Source: Paracoccus yeei ATCC BAA-599
Lineage (GTDB): Bacteria > Pseudomonadota > Alphaproteobacteria > Rhodobacterales > Rhodobacteraceae
NCBI RefSeq assembly: GCF_000622145.1
Contig: NZ_JHWH01000021.1
Span: 25,175-89,174, forward strand
Reading direction: 5' to 3'
DNA: 64,000 nucleotides
Numbering within the stretch: the stretch's first letter is position 1; every line of letters begins with the position of its first letter. Of the stretch, positions 1-9,327 are shown in pieces. The notes under the pieces were generated by a model, which worked only from the letters and a program-made list of their open reading frames with translations, had not been told where the DNA came from and did not search any database. The translations under genes were made by a program, and so were the position numbers.

Positions 1-1070
1 CGACGGCGCTCCTGGCCAGCCCGGCCCTGGTCCGCGAGGCCCGTGCATCGTCGGGGGTCATCAACTACATCGGCTGGGCCGGGCTCGACTATTCCCCCGT
101 TTTCGACGGGTTCGAGAAGGCGACGGGCATCAGGATCAATCTGATCGCCCAGCCCGAGCAGGACACCATGCTGGCGCAATGCCGTCTGGCGGTGCAGGAC
201 GGGTCCGGCGATATCGCACTGCCTGGCCACCAGTCGCTGCCTTCGTGGTACAGTCTCGACATCGTCCAACCCTTCGACACCACGCGTTTTGACGTGACGA
301 AGTATCTGCCCGGCATGACCGGCACCGTCGAAGGGGATGTCGGCTGGCACAATGGCGCGATGCACTTCGTCCCTTCCTCCTGGGGAACCGAAGCGCTGAT
401 CTATCAGGCCGACGATCCGAACAGCGCTTACGGCACAGCAAGCCTCGAACACCTGTTCTCGCCGGATTATCAGGGCATGGTGACGGTGCGCGCCCATTCC
501 GCGCTTGCCGCGCTGGGCCGCGTGCTGGAGGCGCAGGGAAAGCTGCCGATGCCGTTCCGCGACAGCTATGCTTCGGAACAGGCGATGCGACAGGTCTGGG
601 ATGTCATTCTTGCCGAGGCGATTCCCCGCAAGCGCAGCGTCGGCCAGTTCTGGGGCAGCGAGACCGAGGCGCAGGGCGCGTTTCTGGCCAACGGCTGCAC
701 CTTGGGTCTGAACTGGGAATCGACGGGGCAAGCCATCGCGTCCGAGGGCTTCACCTTCATCGCACCGAAAGAGGGCGCCTTTGCATGGAGCCAGGGCTAT
801 GTGCTGCTGAAAAATGCAAGGAACACCGACCAGGTCTATGAATTCCTGAAATATGTGTCGGACCCTGCGGTTGCGGCGCTGGTCGGCGTGGCCGAGGGCG
901 CAAGCCCGGTCATCAAGGGATCGACGGAGCTTCTTCCGCCTGAAATCGCGGAATTCCAGGCCAAGGCCTACCCGGGTGACGCGGTCGAGAAAATGTGGTG
1001 GTGGCCGCCCCAGGACACCTGGTTCCTGAAGCTGCGCGGCGAATATGCCGACAAGTGGCGCTCGGCCTGA
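1..1070 (+). CDS. ABC transporter periplasmic substrate-binding protein, polyamine type (5' partial)
   Basis: The reading frame is open from base 3 and starts inside a hydrophobic, Ala-rich stretch that looks like the tail of a signal peptide, with an Ala-rich cleavage zone before SSGVINYIGW. The start codon therefore lies upstream of the window. About 355 residues are visible, close to the full size of PotD/PotF-type binding proteins, which capture putrescine, spermidine or related amines in the periplasm. The fold signature is the N-terminal strand followed by 'GFEKATGI' and a C-terminal aromatic end (WWWPPQDTWF). It is followed directly by the ATPase and two permeases of the same transporter. 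The family assignment is firm. The ligand is inferred only from family resemblance and from the neighbouring PuuB-like amine oxidase. Confidence 0.85.
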   Translation, partial: TALLASPALVREARASSGVINYIGWAGLDYSPVFDGFEKATGIRINLIAQPEQDTMLAQCRLAVQDGSGDIALPGHQSLPSWYSLDIVQPFDTTRFDVTKYLPGMTGTVEGDVGWHNGAMHFVPSSWGTEALIYQADDPNSAYGTASLEHLFSPDYQGMVTVRAHSALAALGRVLEAQGKLPMPFRDSYASEQAMRQVWDVILAEAIPRKRSVGQFWGSETEAQGAFLANGCTLGLNWESTGQAIASEGFTFIAPKEGAFAWSQGYVLLKNARNTDQVYEFLKYVSDPAVAALVGVAEGASPVIKGSTELLPPEIAEFQAKAYPGDAVEKMWWWPPQDTWFLKLRGEYADKWRSA

Positions 1071-1141
1071 GCCGACCTTCGTGGGGTGGCGGCCTTGGCG
1101 CTGCCGCCCATCCTTTCTAGTCAAACAGGAGAATGCGCAGA

Positions 1142-2233
1142 ATGTCCGAAGGCGTCAGTCTCGAGAATGTCCGCGCCGACTTCGGCTCTTTCCGCGCAGT
1201 CGATGATGTCAACGTAACCATCGGCGCGGGCGAGTTCTTCTCGTTCCTTGGGCCGTCCGGCTGCGGCAAGACCACGCTGCTGCGTATGGTTTCGGGCTTT
1301 GTCACGCCCTCGGCGGGACAGATCCGCATCGCGGGGCGCGACATGGCGGGGATCGGGCCGAACAACCGCCCGACCGCGCTGATCTTCCAGAATCTCGCCC
1401 TTTTCCCGCTGATGAGCGTGTGGGAAAACATCGCCTTCGGGCTTGAGGTGCGTGGGGTGGACAAGCGCCGCCGTCGCAGCCGCGCCGAGGAGCTGCTGAA
1501 CCTGATCGAACTGCCGGATGCGGCCGACAAGATGGTCAGCCAGCTGTCGGGCGGGCAGAAGCAACGCGTGGCCATCGCCCGCGCGCTTGCAGTGGAGCCG
1601 CAGGTGCTGCTGCTGGACGAACCGCTTTCCGCGCTGGACCTCAAGCTGCGCCAGCATATGCGCACAGAGCTGCGCGCCATTCAGAAGCGGACGGGTGTGA
1701 CCTTCATCTACATCACCCATGACCAGGGCGAGGCCCTGGCGATGTCCGACCGCGTCGGCGTCATGAACAAGGGCCGCCTTCTTCAGGTCGGCACCCCGGA
1801 AGAGATCTACAACCGGCCCGAGAACGGCTTTGTCGCCTCTTTCGTCGGCGAGAACAACCGCATCGCCGGCAAGGTGGCAGGCCGCCAGGGTGACACCGTG
1901 ATTTTCGACACCGCTTTCGGTCAGTTGCGCGGGCAGGGCGGGGCCGACATGCGGTCGTCCGGGCCGATCCTCTATGTCCGGCCCGAGAATATCCGGCTGT
2001 CCGACAGCGCGGCGGCCGGGAACGCAATTCCGGTCATGATCGAAAGCGTCGCCTTCGAGGGCAACTTCATCAACGTCCATGCCCGCCATGACAGCGGGCA
2101 GGCATTCATCGCACAACTGCGCAACGAGGTCGGTCTGTCGGTGCCGCCGGTCGGTGCGCGGCTTTTCCTGGGCTTCGCTCCCGACGCGGCGCGGGTGCTC
2201 GACGGCAGCCCCGCGCAGGGAGAGGCGGCATGA
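1142..2233 (+). CDS. ABC transporter ATP-binding protein, PotA-like
   Basis: This is the nucleotide-binding subunit of the importer, 363 residues, a typical PotA/PotG length. Walker A GPSGCGKTT lies near residues 37-45, the ABC signature LSGGQKQR near 139 and Walker B LLLDEPLSALD near 160. A TOBE-type regulatory domain fills the last 100 residues. An upstream in-frame ATG at 1133 sits one base after the AGGAG ribosome-binding site (1127-1131), so the ATG at 1142, spaced 10 bases, is preferred. The stop overlaps the first permease start by four bases (ATGA), indicating translational coupling. It would energise uptake of the compound bound by the preceding protein. Confidence 0.93.
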   Translation: MSEGVSLENVRADFGSFRAVDDVNVTIGAGEFFSFLGPSGCGKTTLLRMVSGFVTPSAGQIRIAGRDMAGIGPNNRPTALIFQNLALFPLMSVWENIAFGLEVRGVDKRRRRSRAEELLNLIELPDAADKMVSQLSGGQKQRVAIARALAVEPQVLLLDEPLSALDLKLRQHMRTELRAIQKRTGVTFIYITHDQGEALAMSDRVGVMNKGRLLQVGTPEEIYNRPENGFVASFVGENNRIAGKVAGRQGDTVIFDTAFGQLRGQGGADMRSSGPILYVRPENIRLSDSAAAGNAIPVMIESVAFEGNFINVHARHDSGQAFIAQLRNEVGLSVPPVGARLFLGFAPDAARVLDGSPAQGEAA

Positions 2234-3141
2234 CCGAGCTGACCCGCCGCTACGGCACTCCGATAGGCATTGCCATCCTTCTTCTGGCGGCCTTCTGGAT
2301 CCTGGTTCTTGTCGTCCTGCCGAACCTGCAGCTTTTCGAGCAATCGTTCCGTCCTTCACTGCCGCCGGGCGAGCAGGGTGGACCAGCCGATGTCTATTCG
2401 CTGGACAATTACGCGATCATGGTCTCGACCAATTCGACGACGCGGGTCTGGTTCATCGACATGCCGATCCACCTGTTCATTTTCCTGCGGACCATCTGGC
2501 ACAGCTGCCTTGTCACGCTGGTCTGCCTGGTCCTGTCCTATCCGGTGGCCTGGTGCCTGGCTTTGGTGATGTCCCCCCGGTCCGTCCCGACGATCCTGAT
2601 GCTGCTGGCCATTCCCCTGCTGGTCAGCGAACTGCTGCGCGCCTTCTCGTGGTACATCATCCTTGCCTTCCAGGGCCCGCTGAACGGTATCGGCGCCTGG
2701 TTCGGTCTGCCGAAGGTGCGCTGGATCTCCGGCTCGACCGGGATCGTGGTGACGCTTATCTATACCAACATCCTGCTGATGGTTCTGCCGATCTACAACA
2801 GCCTCTCGACGCTGGACCGCAACCTGATCGAGGCGGCGCGCGACCTTGGCGCCAGCGGCTGGCAGGTGCAGCGGCGGATCGTCATGCCGCATGCCAAGAC
2901 CGGGATCGCCTCGGGATGCACGATGATCTTCATGTTCTCGGTCGGCTCGGTGGTGATTCCGATCATGATGGCATCGCCGGATTCACGCTGGTTCACCGAA
3001 GTCATCACCCAATGGATGTTCGAATCGCAGGACTGGCATACCGCCGCGGCCTATGCCTTCATCCTTCTTGTCACCTGCACCGTCTTCGTCGCGCTGATGA
3101 TGCGGCTGTTCCGGGTGCAGCTTGCCGATATTGCGAAATAG
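2230..3141 (+). CDS. ABC transporter permease, PotB-like
   Basis: This is an integral membrane subunit of 303 residues with about six hydrophobic segments. The cytoplasmic coupling motif of binding-protein-dependent permeases (EAARDLGASGWQ, near residue 200) follows the EAA consensus. It starts within the stop codon of the ATPase gene and lies 9 bases before the second permease, so the four transporter genes form one operon. By family it forms the heterodimeric channel with the next gene product. The periplasmic loop after TM1 is long, as usual for PotB. Confidence 0.92.
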   Translation: MTELTRRYGTPIGIAILLLAAFWILVLVVLPNLQLFEQSFRPSLPPGEQGGPADVYSLDNYAIMVSTNSTTRVWFIDMPIHLFIFLRTIWHSCLVTLVCLVLSYPVAWCLALVMSPRSVPTILMLLAIPLLVSELLRAFSWYIILAFQGPLNGIGAWFGLPKVRWISGSTGIVVTLIYTNILLMVLPIYNSLSTLDRNLIEAARDLGASGWQVQRRIVMPHAKTGIASGCTMIFMFSVGSVVIPIMMASPDSRWFTEVITQWMFESQDWHTAAAYAFILLVTCTVFVALMMRLFRVQLADIAK

Positions 3142-3150
3142 GCACCCAAG

Positions 3151-3996
3151 ATGACAAAAAGCACTTTTGCACGCGCTGTCCTTTACGGTTATGTGGCGCT
3201 CTTTCTTGCCTATATGCTGCTGCCGCTGGTGGTGACGGCCGGCGCCGCCTTCAATGACTCGCGCTTTCCGTCGGTAATTCCCTGGCGGGGGGCGACGTTG
3301 CGCTGGTTCGTCGATTTCTGGCACGATGAGCAGATGTGGCGCGCGATCCGGAACACGGTCTGGGTCGGACTGACGGTGGTCGTGCTTGCCCTTCCGCTTG
3401 GAACGGCCGGCGCGCTGTTGATCACCAGCGTCAGTGGGAAGCTGCGGATCCTGTGCTACGGGCTCATGGTCGCGCCCATGCTGACGCCCGGCGCCGTCAT
3501 CGGTATCGCAACACTTCTGTTCTGGGCGAACTACGGTGTGTCGGCCGGGCTGCATCTGTCGGTGTTGGGGCAGACCTCCTATATTGCGACCTTCGTCATG
3601 CTTCTTGTGCTGGCGCGGTTGCAATCCTTCGACCGGGCGCTTGAAGAGGCGGCCCTGGACCTGGGGGCAACCCACGGGCAGGTGATCCGCCGGATCCTGC
3701 TGCCGCATCTGATGCCGGCGCTGGTCGGCGGCGCGGTCGTTGAGTTCTTTCAGTCGGTCGAGAACTTCAACGTCACCCTGTTCACGCGCGGGAACTCGGA
3801 CACGCTGATGGTTTATGTCGGATCGAAGGTCCGCACCGGCATCACCCCCACGATCAACGCGCTGGCAGTGGTGCTGATTGCCATCGCCGTGCTGGGCGCC
3901 CTGGCCTATGAGCTGAAGCGCCGGTCGGTGGAGCGCCGCATCCGCGCCGACGAGCGCAAGGCCCGTCAGGCCGAGCTGATCGAAACCCGGGGATGA
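3151..3996 (+). CDS. ABC transporter permease, PotC-like
   Basis: The second membrane subunit has 281 residues, an N-terminal membrane segment and the EAA loop (EEAALDLGATHGQ, near residue 168), followed by further hydrophobic segments. The tail is rich in Arg, Lys and Glu and cytoplasmic. It closes the transporter operon: a perfect hairpin lies just past its stop, and the next gene is on the other strand. Pairing with the preceding permease is standard for polyamine/opine-type importers. Confidence 0.92.
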   Translation: MTKSTFARAVLYGYVALFLAYMLLPLVVTAGAAFNDSRFPSVIPWRGATLRWFVDFWHDEQMWRAIRNTVWVGLTVVVLALPLGTAGALLITSVSGKLRILCYGLMVAPMLTPGAVIGIATLLFWANYGVSAGLHLSVLGQTSYIATFVMLLVLARLQSFDRALEEAALDLGATHGQVIRRILLPHLMPALVGGAVVEFFQSVENFNVTLFTRGNSDTLMVYVGSKVRTGITPTINALAVVLIAIAVLGALAYELKRRSVERRIRADERKARQAELIETRG

Positions 3997-3998
3997 GA

Positions 3999-4017
3999 TC
4001 GGGCGCAAAGCGCCCGA
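3999..4017. terminator. Hairpin between convergent genes
   Basis: A perfect 8-bp stem (TCGGGCGC / GCGCCCGA) with an AAA loop fills the 24-base gap between the convergent permease and amine-oxidase genes. There is no clear T-run on either side, so it may be a weak bidirectional terminator or an RNA-stabilising hairpin. Confidence 0.45.
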
Positions 4018-4020
4018 CCG

Positions 4021-5415
4021 TCATGCATCGAGATCGAGGCGCGGGGTCATCTTCGCGGCGATGCGGCGGTTGCCGCGGCGCCGGTCATAGATCACCTTGC
4101 GCGCGACCGCAGAGCTCAGCAGGAAAGGCGGCCAGCGCCGCTTGGCGCGCGCAAACAGCCACAGCCGGCTTGCCTCGCCGTCGGGCGACAGCGCAAGCTC
4201 GGCCAAGGTCCTGCCGTTTCGGAAGCCGATCGCCATGCCGTGACCCCAGCAGCCACAGGCATAAAGAATGCGCGGATCACGGGCGATTCCAAGGTGCGGC
4301 GTCCAGTCGGCCGTAATCGAAATCGGGCCGCCCCAGGTCTGCGCCGTCTTCAGATGCGCCAGCCGCGGGAAGAACGTGCCGACCACCTTGCTGCTTCTCA
4401 GCGGGGCATGGACCTCGGGCATCAGGGCGCGATCGGAGGGCGCATGCGTGTTGTAGCCTCCCACCCAGAGCATCCCACCCTGCACCGTGGGCGCGAACGA
4501 GAAGAAAAGCTGTGACAGGATGTTCACCCCGGACCGCCTCGGCCATCCGGCAGCCTGCCAATCGGCTTCGGACAGGGGCTCGGTGATCGTGCCGCGTACG
4601 ATCAGCGGATATTGCGCGCGCGTCAGGCCAAGCGCCTGCGCCCCGCCCAGAAGATGGGTATAGGCGTTCGTCGCCAGAACAAGGCGATCCGCCTCGAGCG
4701 CGCCCTGTCCGGTTTCGATCCGCACCCTTGGCCCGTCCGTGCCGATCGTCGCAACCGGACTGTTTTCGAACAGTTGTACGCCGCGCCGCAGTGCCGCCGC
4801 CTTCAGCCCTCGTACCAGCTTGAGCGGGTTGAACTGTCCGCCGCGCGGATCGTAAAGCGCACCGCCGATCAGCGGGCTGTGCAACTCCTCCTCGACCTGC
4901 GACGGGTTCAGATAGTGCAGATGCCCGCCATGGCCGACCTGCTCGAATATCCTTTGGTAGCGCTCGATCTCCGCGTCTCCCTCGACCCGCAGGGCCGCCT
5001 TCAGATAGCCGGTTTCGCGGAAGTCGTAATCGAACCCTTCGGTGGCGGCGACGGATTTCATCGCCTCGATGCCTTCATTCACATAGGTCAGCGCCTGTCC
5101 CACCTTTTCGGCGCCGTGGCGCCTGACCTGTGCGCCAAGATCGCCGCCGCCGAATGTGACCAGAAGCTGCCCCGCATTGCGGCCGCTGGCGCCGTAACCC
5201 GCGACCTCGGCCTCGAGCAGCGCGACCCGGGTGCCGGGGGAGGCGCAGGCGAGATGGTAGGCCGTCGAAAGCCCGGTCACGCCTCCGCCCAGGACGCAGA
5301 CATCGACGCGCATGTGACCCCTGAGCGGCGGCTCTGGCGCGCAGGGGTCCGCGGTCTCGTGCCAATGCGACCGCGAGCGGTAAAATCCGGCGGCCTCAGG
5401 CCTGTCAGCAAGCAT
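4021..5415 (-). CDS. FAD-dependent amine oxidase, PuuB/DAO family
   Basis: This 464-residue flavoprotein belongs to the D-amino-acid-oxidase superfamily, close in layout to gamma-glutamylputrescine oxidase. After an N-terminal extension with several aromatic residues (FYRSRSHWHET), the FAD dinucleotide-binding motif VCVLGGGVTGLSTAYHLA lies near residues 39-56. It is followed by the 'GYGASGRNAGQL' segment typical of PuuB-like oxidases, and the C-terminal 'ACGCWGHGMAIGF' stretch contributes to flavin binding. The expected reaction is oxidative deamination or demethylation of a secondary amine with release of H2O2. It converges on the polyamine-type ABC operon and shares a divergent intergenic region with the flavin/Fe-S oxidoreductase, suggesting that it acts on the imported amine. 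The substrate is inferred. Confidence 0.85.
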   Translation of the reverse strand: MLADRPEAAGFYRSRSHWHETADPCAPEPPLRGHMRVDVCVLGGGVTGLSTAYHLACASPGTRVALLEAEVAGYGASGRNAGQLLVTFGGGDLGAQVRRHGAEKVGQALTYVNEGIEAMKSVAATEGFDYDFRETGYLKAALRVEGDAEIERYQRIFEQVGHGGHLHYLNPSQVEEELHSPLIGGALYDPRGGQFNPLKLVRGLKAAALRRGVQLFENSPVATIGTDGPRVRIETGQGALEADRLVLATNAYTHLLGGAQALGLTRAQYPLIVRGTITEPLSEADWQAAGWPRRSGVNILSQLFFSFAPTVQGGMLWVGGYNTHAPSDRALMPEVHAPLRSSKVVGTFFPRLAHLKTAQTWGGPISITADWTPHLGIARDPRILYACGCWGHGMAIGFRNGRTLAELALSPDGEASRLWLFARAKRRWPPFLLSSAVARKVIYDRRRGNRRIAAKMTPRLDLDA

Positions 5416-5767
5416 TCTGTGGTCCTCTCATCTTGGGGTGGCGCCGGTAAGTGGTCGGCAGTCTTGTCCCGATCGCACGGCGGGATGGCGCTATAATTCA
5501 ACTTATATCAGAAAAAGTAAGGGCCTATCCAGAGATTCCGGGATGGGGATCTAGATGGCCAAGGCGGAATTCGGCTTGATGAGGCGAAACAATCCGCGAT
5601 CATGGCAGAAGAATGAGTGAAATTACCTAGAACATTTTCCAAATCTGCGAAAAATGGAAAAAATGCCCGATATCTTCGGGCGCAAGGCGGAATGATCTTG
5701 CCAAGACCGGATGACTTCGCCAGTATTTTTATATAATCAGGTATTCTGAAGGACGGAAGCCCCCTCG
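5416..5767. promoter_or_regulatory. AT-rich divergent regulatory region
   Basis: This 352-base region separates the amine oxidase (minus) from the flavin/Fe-S oxidoreductase (plus) and must carry both promoters. It is far more AT-rich than its surroundings. Visible elements are a TATAATT box near 5491 followed by TTATAT, a TATATAAT stretch near 5730, and a short inverted repeat GCCCGA-N5-TCGGGC at 5665-5681 that could be an operator. No open frame of interest is seen. The IclR-type gene at the end of the cluster is the most likely regulator, by inference from position only. Confidence 0.45.
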
Positions 5768-7736
5768 ATGGCAGAAAACCCCTATCCCCTGCTTACCTCG
5801 CCGCTGGTGATCGGCAAGGTTGCCCTGCGCAACCGGATGGTCTTCACCGGCCACAATTCGAAATTGCAGGAAGGCGATGGGCTGATCGGCGAGCGCTACA
5901 TTGCCTATCAGGTGCGCCGCGCGCGCGGCGGTGCCGGTCTGCAGGTGCTGTGCGGGGCCACCGTCAACGACATGAGCCTGACCTCGCAGGACCAGCTTCG
6001 TCTTTCGGATGACGCGGCAATTCCCGGCATCCAGCGGATGGTCAGGGCAGTCTCTGACGCGGGCGGCATCATCTTTGCCCAGTTGCTGCACCCCGGCCGC
6101 GAGATCTATGAAACCGCGGACGGCACGCGTCCCCGGGCCTATTCGGCCTCCGAGGTGCGCAGCCAGCGCTTCTTTGTCGTGCCGCGCGCGCTTACCCTCG
6201 ACCAGATCCGCGAGACCATCGCCGATTACGCCACCGCAGCGCAGCGCGCCGTGCGCGCCGGGGTGACGGGGATCGAGATCGTCGCCAATCAAGGCAATCT
6301 TCCAGCGCAGTTCCTGACCGAGTCGACCAATACCCGCACCGACGAATATGGCGGCTCACGCGAGAACCGGCAGCGCTTCCTCGTCGACGTGACGCGGGCC
6401 GTGCGCACGGCGATCGGGCCGGATGTCGCGCTGGGGGTGCGCATCTCGGTCTCGGATATGGACAATGTGGGGCTTGGAGAGGACGACAGCATCGCCATGT
6501 GCCGCAGGCTGGATGAGGAGGGGCTGGTCGATTACCTGCATGCCGTGCTGGGAACGCCGGCCACGCGGGCGGGTGCGATGCACATCGTCGCGCCCATGCA
6601 CGAGCCTACGGGCTACATGACCCCCTATGCCCGCCGCGTGAAGGAGGTCGTGCGAGTCCCCGTGATCGCGACCGGCCGCTATAATTCCCCGCAGGCCGCA
6701 GAGGAGGCGATCCGGTCGGGCGCGGCGGATGCCTGCGGCATGACCCGCGCGATGATCTCGGACCCTGACCTCGGCATCAAGCTCATGGAGGCACGGCCCG
6801 ACGATGTCCGCGCCTGCATCGGTTGCGTTCAGGCCTGTATCGGTCATTTTCAGAAGGGCTATCCGGTGTCCTGCATCCAGTATCCCGAAACCGGGCGGGA
6901 ACTGACGCTCGGGGCCTATGGACAGGCGGCGGCGCCGCGCCGGGTTCTGGTGGCGGGCGTCGGGCCCGCGGGCATGAAGGCCGCGGCGGTCGCGGCAAGC
7001 CGGGGGCATCGCGTGACGCTGTGCGAGGCCGGACCGCAACTCGGCGGCCAGGCCCTTCTGGCGGCACGGCTGCCCGGCCGGGCGGAGTTCGGCGGCCTGG
7101 TGACGAACCTTCAGCGCGAACTCGAACAGCATCAGGTCGAGATACGCCTGCGCAGCCATGTGACCCGCGAGATGGTCGAGGCGATGGCCCCGGATGCGGT
7201 CATCATTGCCACCGGCGGCAAGGCCGAGGTGCCGCAGGATGACATGCTGCAGGACATGCAGATTGTCCATGCCAACGATATCATTGCCGAGACGGTGCGC
7301 CCGGGTGGCCGGGTGGTGATCGCCGATGCAACCTCGGACTGGGTCGGATCGGGCGTGGCGTTGCAGCTTGCGGCGACCGGGCACAAGGTGACGCTTGCCG
7401 TCACCGGCCCGATGGCTGCCGAGGCTGTGCCTCCCTATGTGCGCGACGCGACGAACGGCCGCCTGTTCGAGGCCGGGGTGGATGTCGTGCCCTATGCGCG
7501 GCTTTTCGGCGCGATGGCCGGTTCCGTCTTCTTCGAACATGTCGTCGCGCTTCGCCCGATCGAAATCGAGAGTGTCGACACCCTGGTCATCTGCAACGGC
7601 GCCATCGCCGAGCGGGGGCTGGAAAGCGACCTGGCCGGCTGTGTCGTCGAAACCCATGTCATCGGCGATTGCTGGTCCCCCCCGCACGGCCGAGGAGGCC
7701 GTCTTGGAAGGGCTGAAAATCGCCGCCGCCCTCTGA
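5768..7736 (+). CDS. OYE/TMADH-family flavin and Fe-S oxidoreductase, apparent +1 frameshift near 3' end
   Basis: The layout is that of trimethylamine dehydrogenase, 2,4-dienoyl-CoA reductase and N-methylproline demethylase. A TIM-barrel FMN domain (residues 1-360) comes first. A [4Fe-4S] motif CIGCVQACIG plus a Cys about 12 residues later follows near 355-375, then a FAD/NAD(P)-binding half starting VLVAGVGPAGMKAAA. Family members oxidatively demethylate N-methyl amines or reduce enoyl systems. The frame stays homologous up to GDCWSP (near residue 640), then runs through unrelated sequence to a stop at 7972, overlapping the cupin gene. Dropping one C from the seven-C run at 7677-7683 restores the family C-terminus (PRTAEEAVLEGLKIAAAL) and a stop at 7736. 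This is either a sequencing error or a real slippage mutation. The end given is for the restored frame. Confidence 0.85.
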
Positions 7737-7769
7737 CCAACCATCTGGAGTTTCGGGAAGGAGCCAGAA

Positions 7770-8345
7770 TTGAGCGTCACGATCGAAAAGCACTATTTTA
7801 CCGGCAATGGTCGCGTGCCGAACTCGCGCCTGCCACTGCTGATCTACCGACAGGTTCTGCGCGGTCCCGAGAAGGCCATCGAGGATGCGTTGCGGCTGAA
7901 CCGCTGGGTGCCCAACTGGTACTCCGGCGAGGGCATGTGGCCGCATCACCATTTCCATTCCGAAGCCCATGAGATCATCATGGTCACCGCGGGCACGCAC
8001 AAGGGCAAGTTCGGCGGCCATGACGGCCGGGAAGCCACGCTTCATGCCGGCGACGTGATCGTGATTCCCGCAGGCGTCGGGCATATGGGGCGGGGCATCA
8101 GCGACGATCTCAAGGTCACCGGCGGCTTTCCGCTGTCGAATGGCATCGTGGATTTCCGCTACGGCCTGCCCGACGAATACGACGACTGTGCCCGCCGCGC
8201 CGCCGAAGTGCCGCTCGAATCCTTCGACCCGTTCTTCGGGCTGGGCGGTCCGCTGGCGCAGATCTGGGCCGATGCCGACCGCGGCGTCAGACGGCCCGAA
8301 CCCGAGCAATACGACCCCGCTCTCATGACCTACCTTGCAGCCTGA
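7770..8345 (+). CDS. Cupin-fold protein, YjlB-like
   Basis: The protein has 191 residues. Translation is taken from TTG at 7770, behind a GGGAAGGAG ribosome-binding site. It has the conserved N-terminal 'NGRVPNSRLPLLIYRQ' block and a single cupin barrel with metal-binding candidates in PHHHFHSEAHE (near residue 55) and in 'PAGVGHMG' (near residue 100). The family resembles Bacillus YjlB, whose biochemical role is not established, so a metal-dependent enzyme or a sensor are both possible. It lies 33 bases after the restored stop of the oxidoreductase and 33 before the next small gene, hence the same transcript. Confidence 0.8.
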   Translation: MSVTIEKHYFTGNGRVPNSRLPLLIYRQVLRGPEKAIEDALRLNRWVPNWYSGEGMWPHHHFHSEAHEIIMVTAGTHKGKFGGHDGREATLHAGDVIVIPAGVGHMGRGISDDLKVTGGFPLSNGIVDFRYGLPDEYDDCARRAAEVPLESFDPFFGLGGPLAQIWADADRGVRRPEPEQYDPALMTYLAA

Positions 8346-8378
8346 TCCGCCCATCACGGACCGATTTCGGAGAATGCC

Positions 8379-8663
8379 ATGACCATGAAACAGACCAAGG
8401 CCGAAAGCTTCGACGTGCTGGCCCATCAGGAAGAATATGCCCGTGCCAGCGCGGGGGGCGAGGATGCCGACCACGTCGCGAACCTGCAGTTCCTGCGTGA
8501 CCAGCTTTTGCGCAAGCGGCGCTTTCTTGCACAGGACGCGGTGACCTATCCGATCACCTACATGGGCAGAGCGCTGGATGTGGCGCGATTGCAGCCGGTG
8601 ATCGACATGCTGGACCGCGCGATCGAGGAAGAGCGCGGCCTTGCGGCCAGGGCTGGTAAGTGA
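8379..8663 (+). CDS. Small hypothetical protein in catabolic operon
   Basis: This is a 94-residue, charged, mostly helical-looking protein. The first half is rich in Asp, Glu and Ala, followed by 'LQFLRDQLLRKRRFLAQD', and the end is helical (VIDMLDRAIEEERGLAAR). There is no signal peptide or membrane segment. An ATG at 8379 follows a CGGAGA site; an ATG at 8385 is also possible. It is placed between the cupin and VOC genes with close spacing, so it is probably co-translated. I do not recognise the family. The size and position suggest an accessory subunit of one of the neighbouring oxidoreductases, but nothing in the sequence proves this. Confidence 0.65.
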   Translation: MTMKQTKAESFDVLAHQEEYARASAGGEDADHVANLQFLRDQLLRKRRFLAQDAVTYPITYMGRALDVARLQPVIDMLDRAIEEERGLAARAGK

Positions 8664-8721
8664 CAGCGCGCGCCCGGTACGCCCGCGCCGGAAGTCATCC
8701 CGTCGGCAGGAACGTATTCCC

Positions 8722-9216
8722 ATGATCCGCAGCTTCCATCACGTGGCCCTTGCGACCCGCGACCTGGACCGCCTCGGCGATTTCTACATCGCGCATTTCG
8801 GCTTCGCCGCAGGGCCGACCTTCGGCTGGCAGGTCGGTCAGGGTCCGGTCGCGGACCTGCTCATGGGTCTGCAAGGTTCGGGCGCCGAGGTCCGCCTGCT
8901 GACCCGCGACGACATCTGCCTCGAGCTCTTCCGCTTCGATGCCCCCCTGCCGAGCGCGCCGGTCGCTGAACGCGGGCTTCACGAAACGGGCGTATCGCAT
9001 CTGTGTTTCGTGACCGATGACATTGCGGCCGACCACGCCAGGCTGACGGCTGCGGGCTGCCGGTTCTATTCCGAACCGCAGGATCGCATCCATCACAGGA
9101 TCGCCTATCTGCGCGACCCCGATGGCAATGCGATAGAGCTTCTGGAAATTCTGTCGGGTCCGCACCCTTTCGGCTGGGTCCGGCCTGAAAAGCGCCGCGA
9201 ACCCGGGTGGGAATGA
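8722..9216 (+). CDS. VOC-family (glyoxalase/dioxygenase-like) protein
   Basis: The start at 8722 (MIRSFHHVAL) gives 164 residues. An in-frame upstream extension overlapping the previous gene has no family character. The paired beta-alpha-beta-beta-beta modules of the vicinal oxygen chelate fold are recognisable: 'FHHVALATRDLDRLGDFY' at the N-terminus, 'GVSHLCFVTDDI' mid-protein and 'YLRDPDGNAIELLE' at the C-terminus. Candidate metal ligands are the early His, the His of GVSHL and the Glu of IELLE. VOC proteins include glyoxalases, epimerases and extradiol dioxygenases; the precise chemistry here is open. It lies in the same operon as the cupin and the GMC dehydrogenase. Confidence 0.82.
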   Translation: MIRSFHHVALATRDLDRLGDFYIAHFGFAAGPTFGWQVGQGPVADLLMGLQGSGAEVRLLTRDDICLELFRFDAPLPSAPVAERGLHETGVSHLCFVTDDIAADHARLTAAGCRFYSEPQDRIHHRIAYLRDPDGNAIELLEILSGPHPFGWVRPEKRREPGWE

Positions 9217-9327
9217 CGGGTTGCCCGGCGTCTGCACCGCGCCGCGTCTGCGGGCAAGGCCGGAGAAAGGCACGAATGTGCAGGCAGCCTGCGGCCTCGG
9301 ATCCGAATTGAAAGTGGGAGCAATCTC

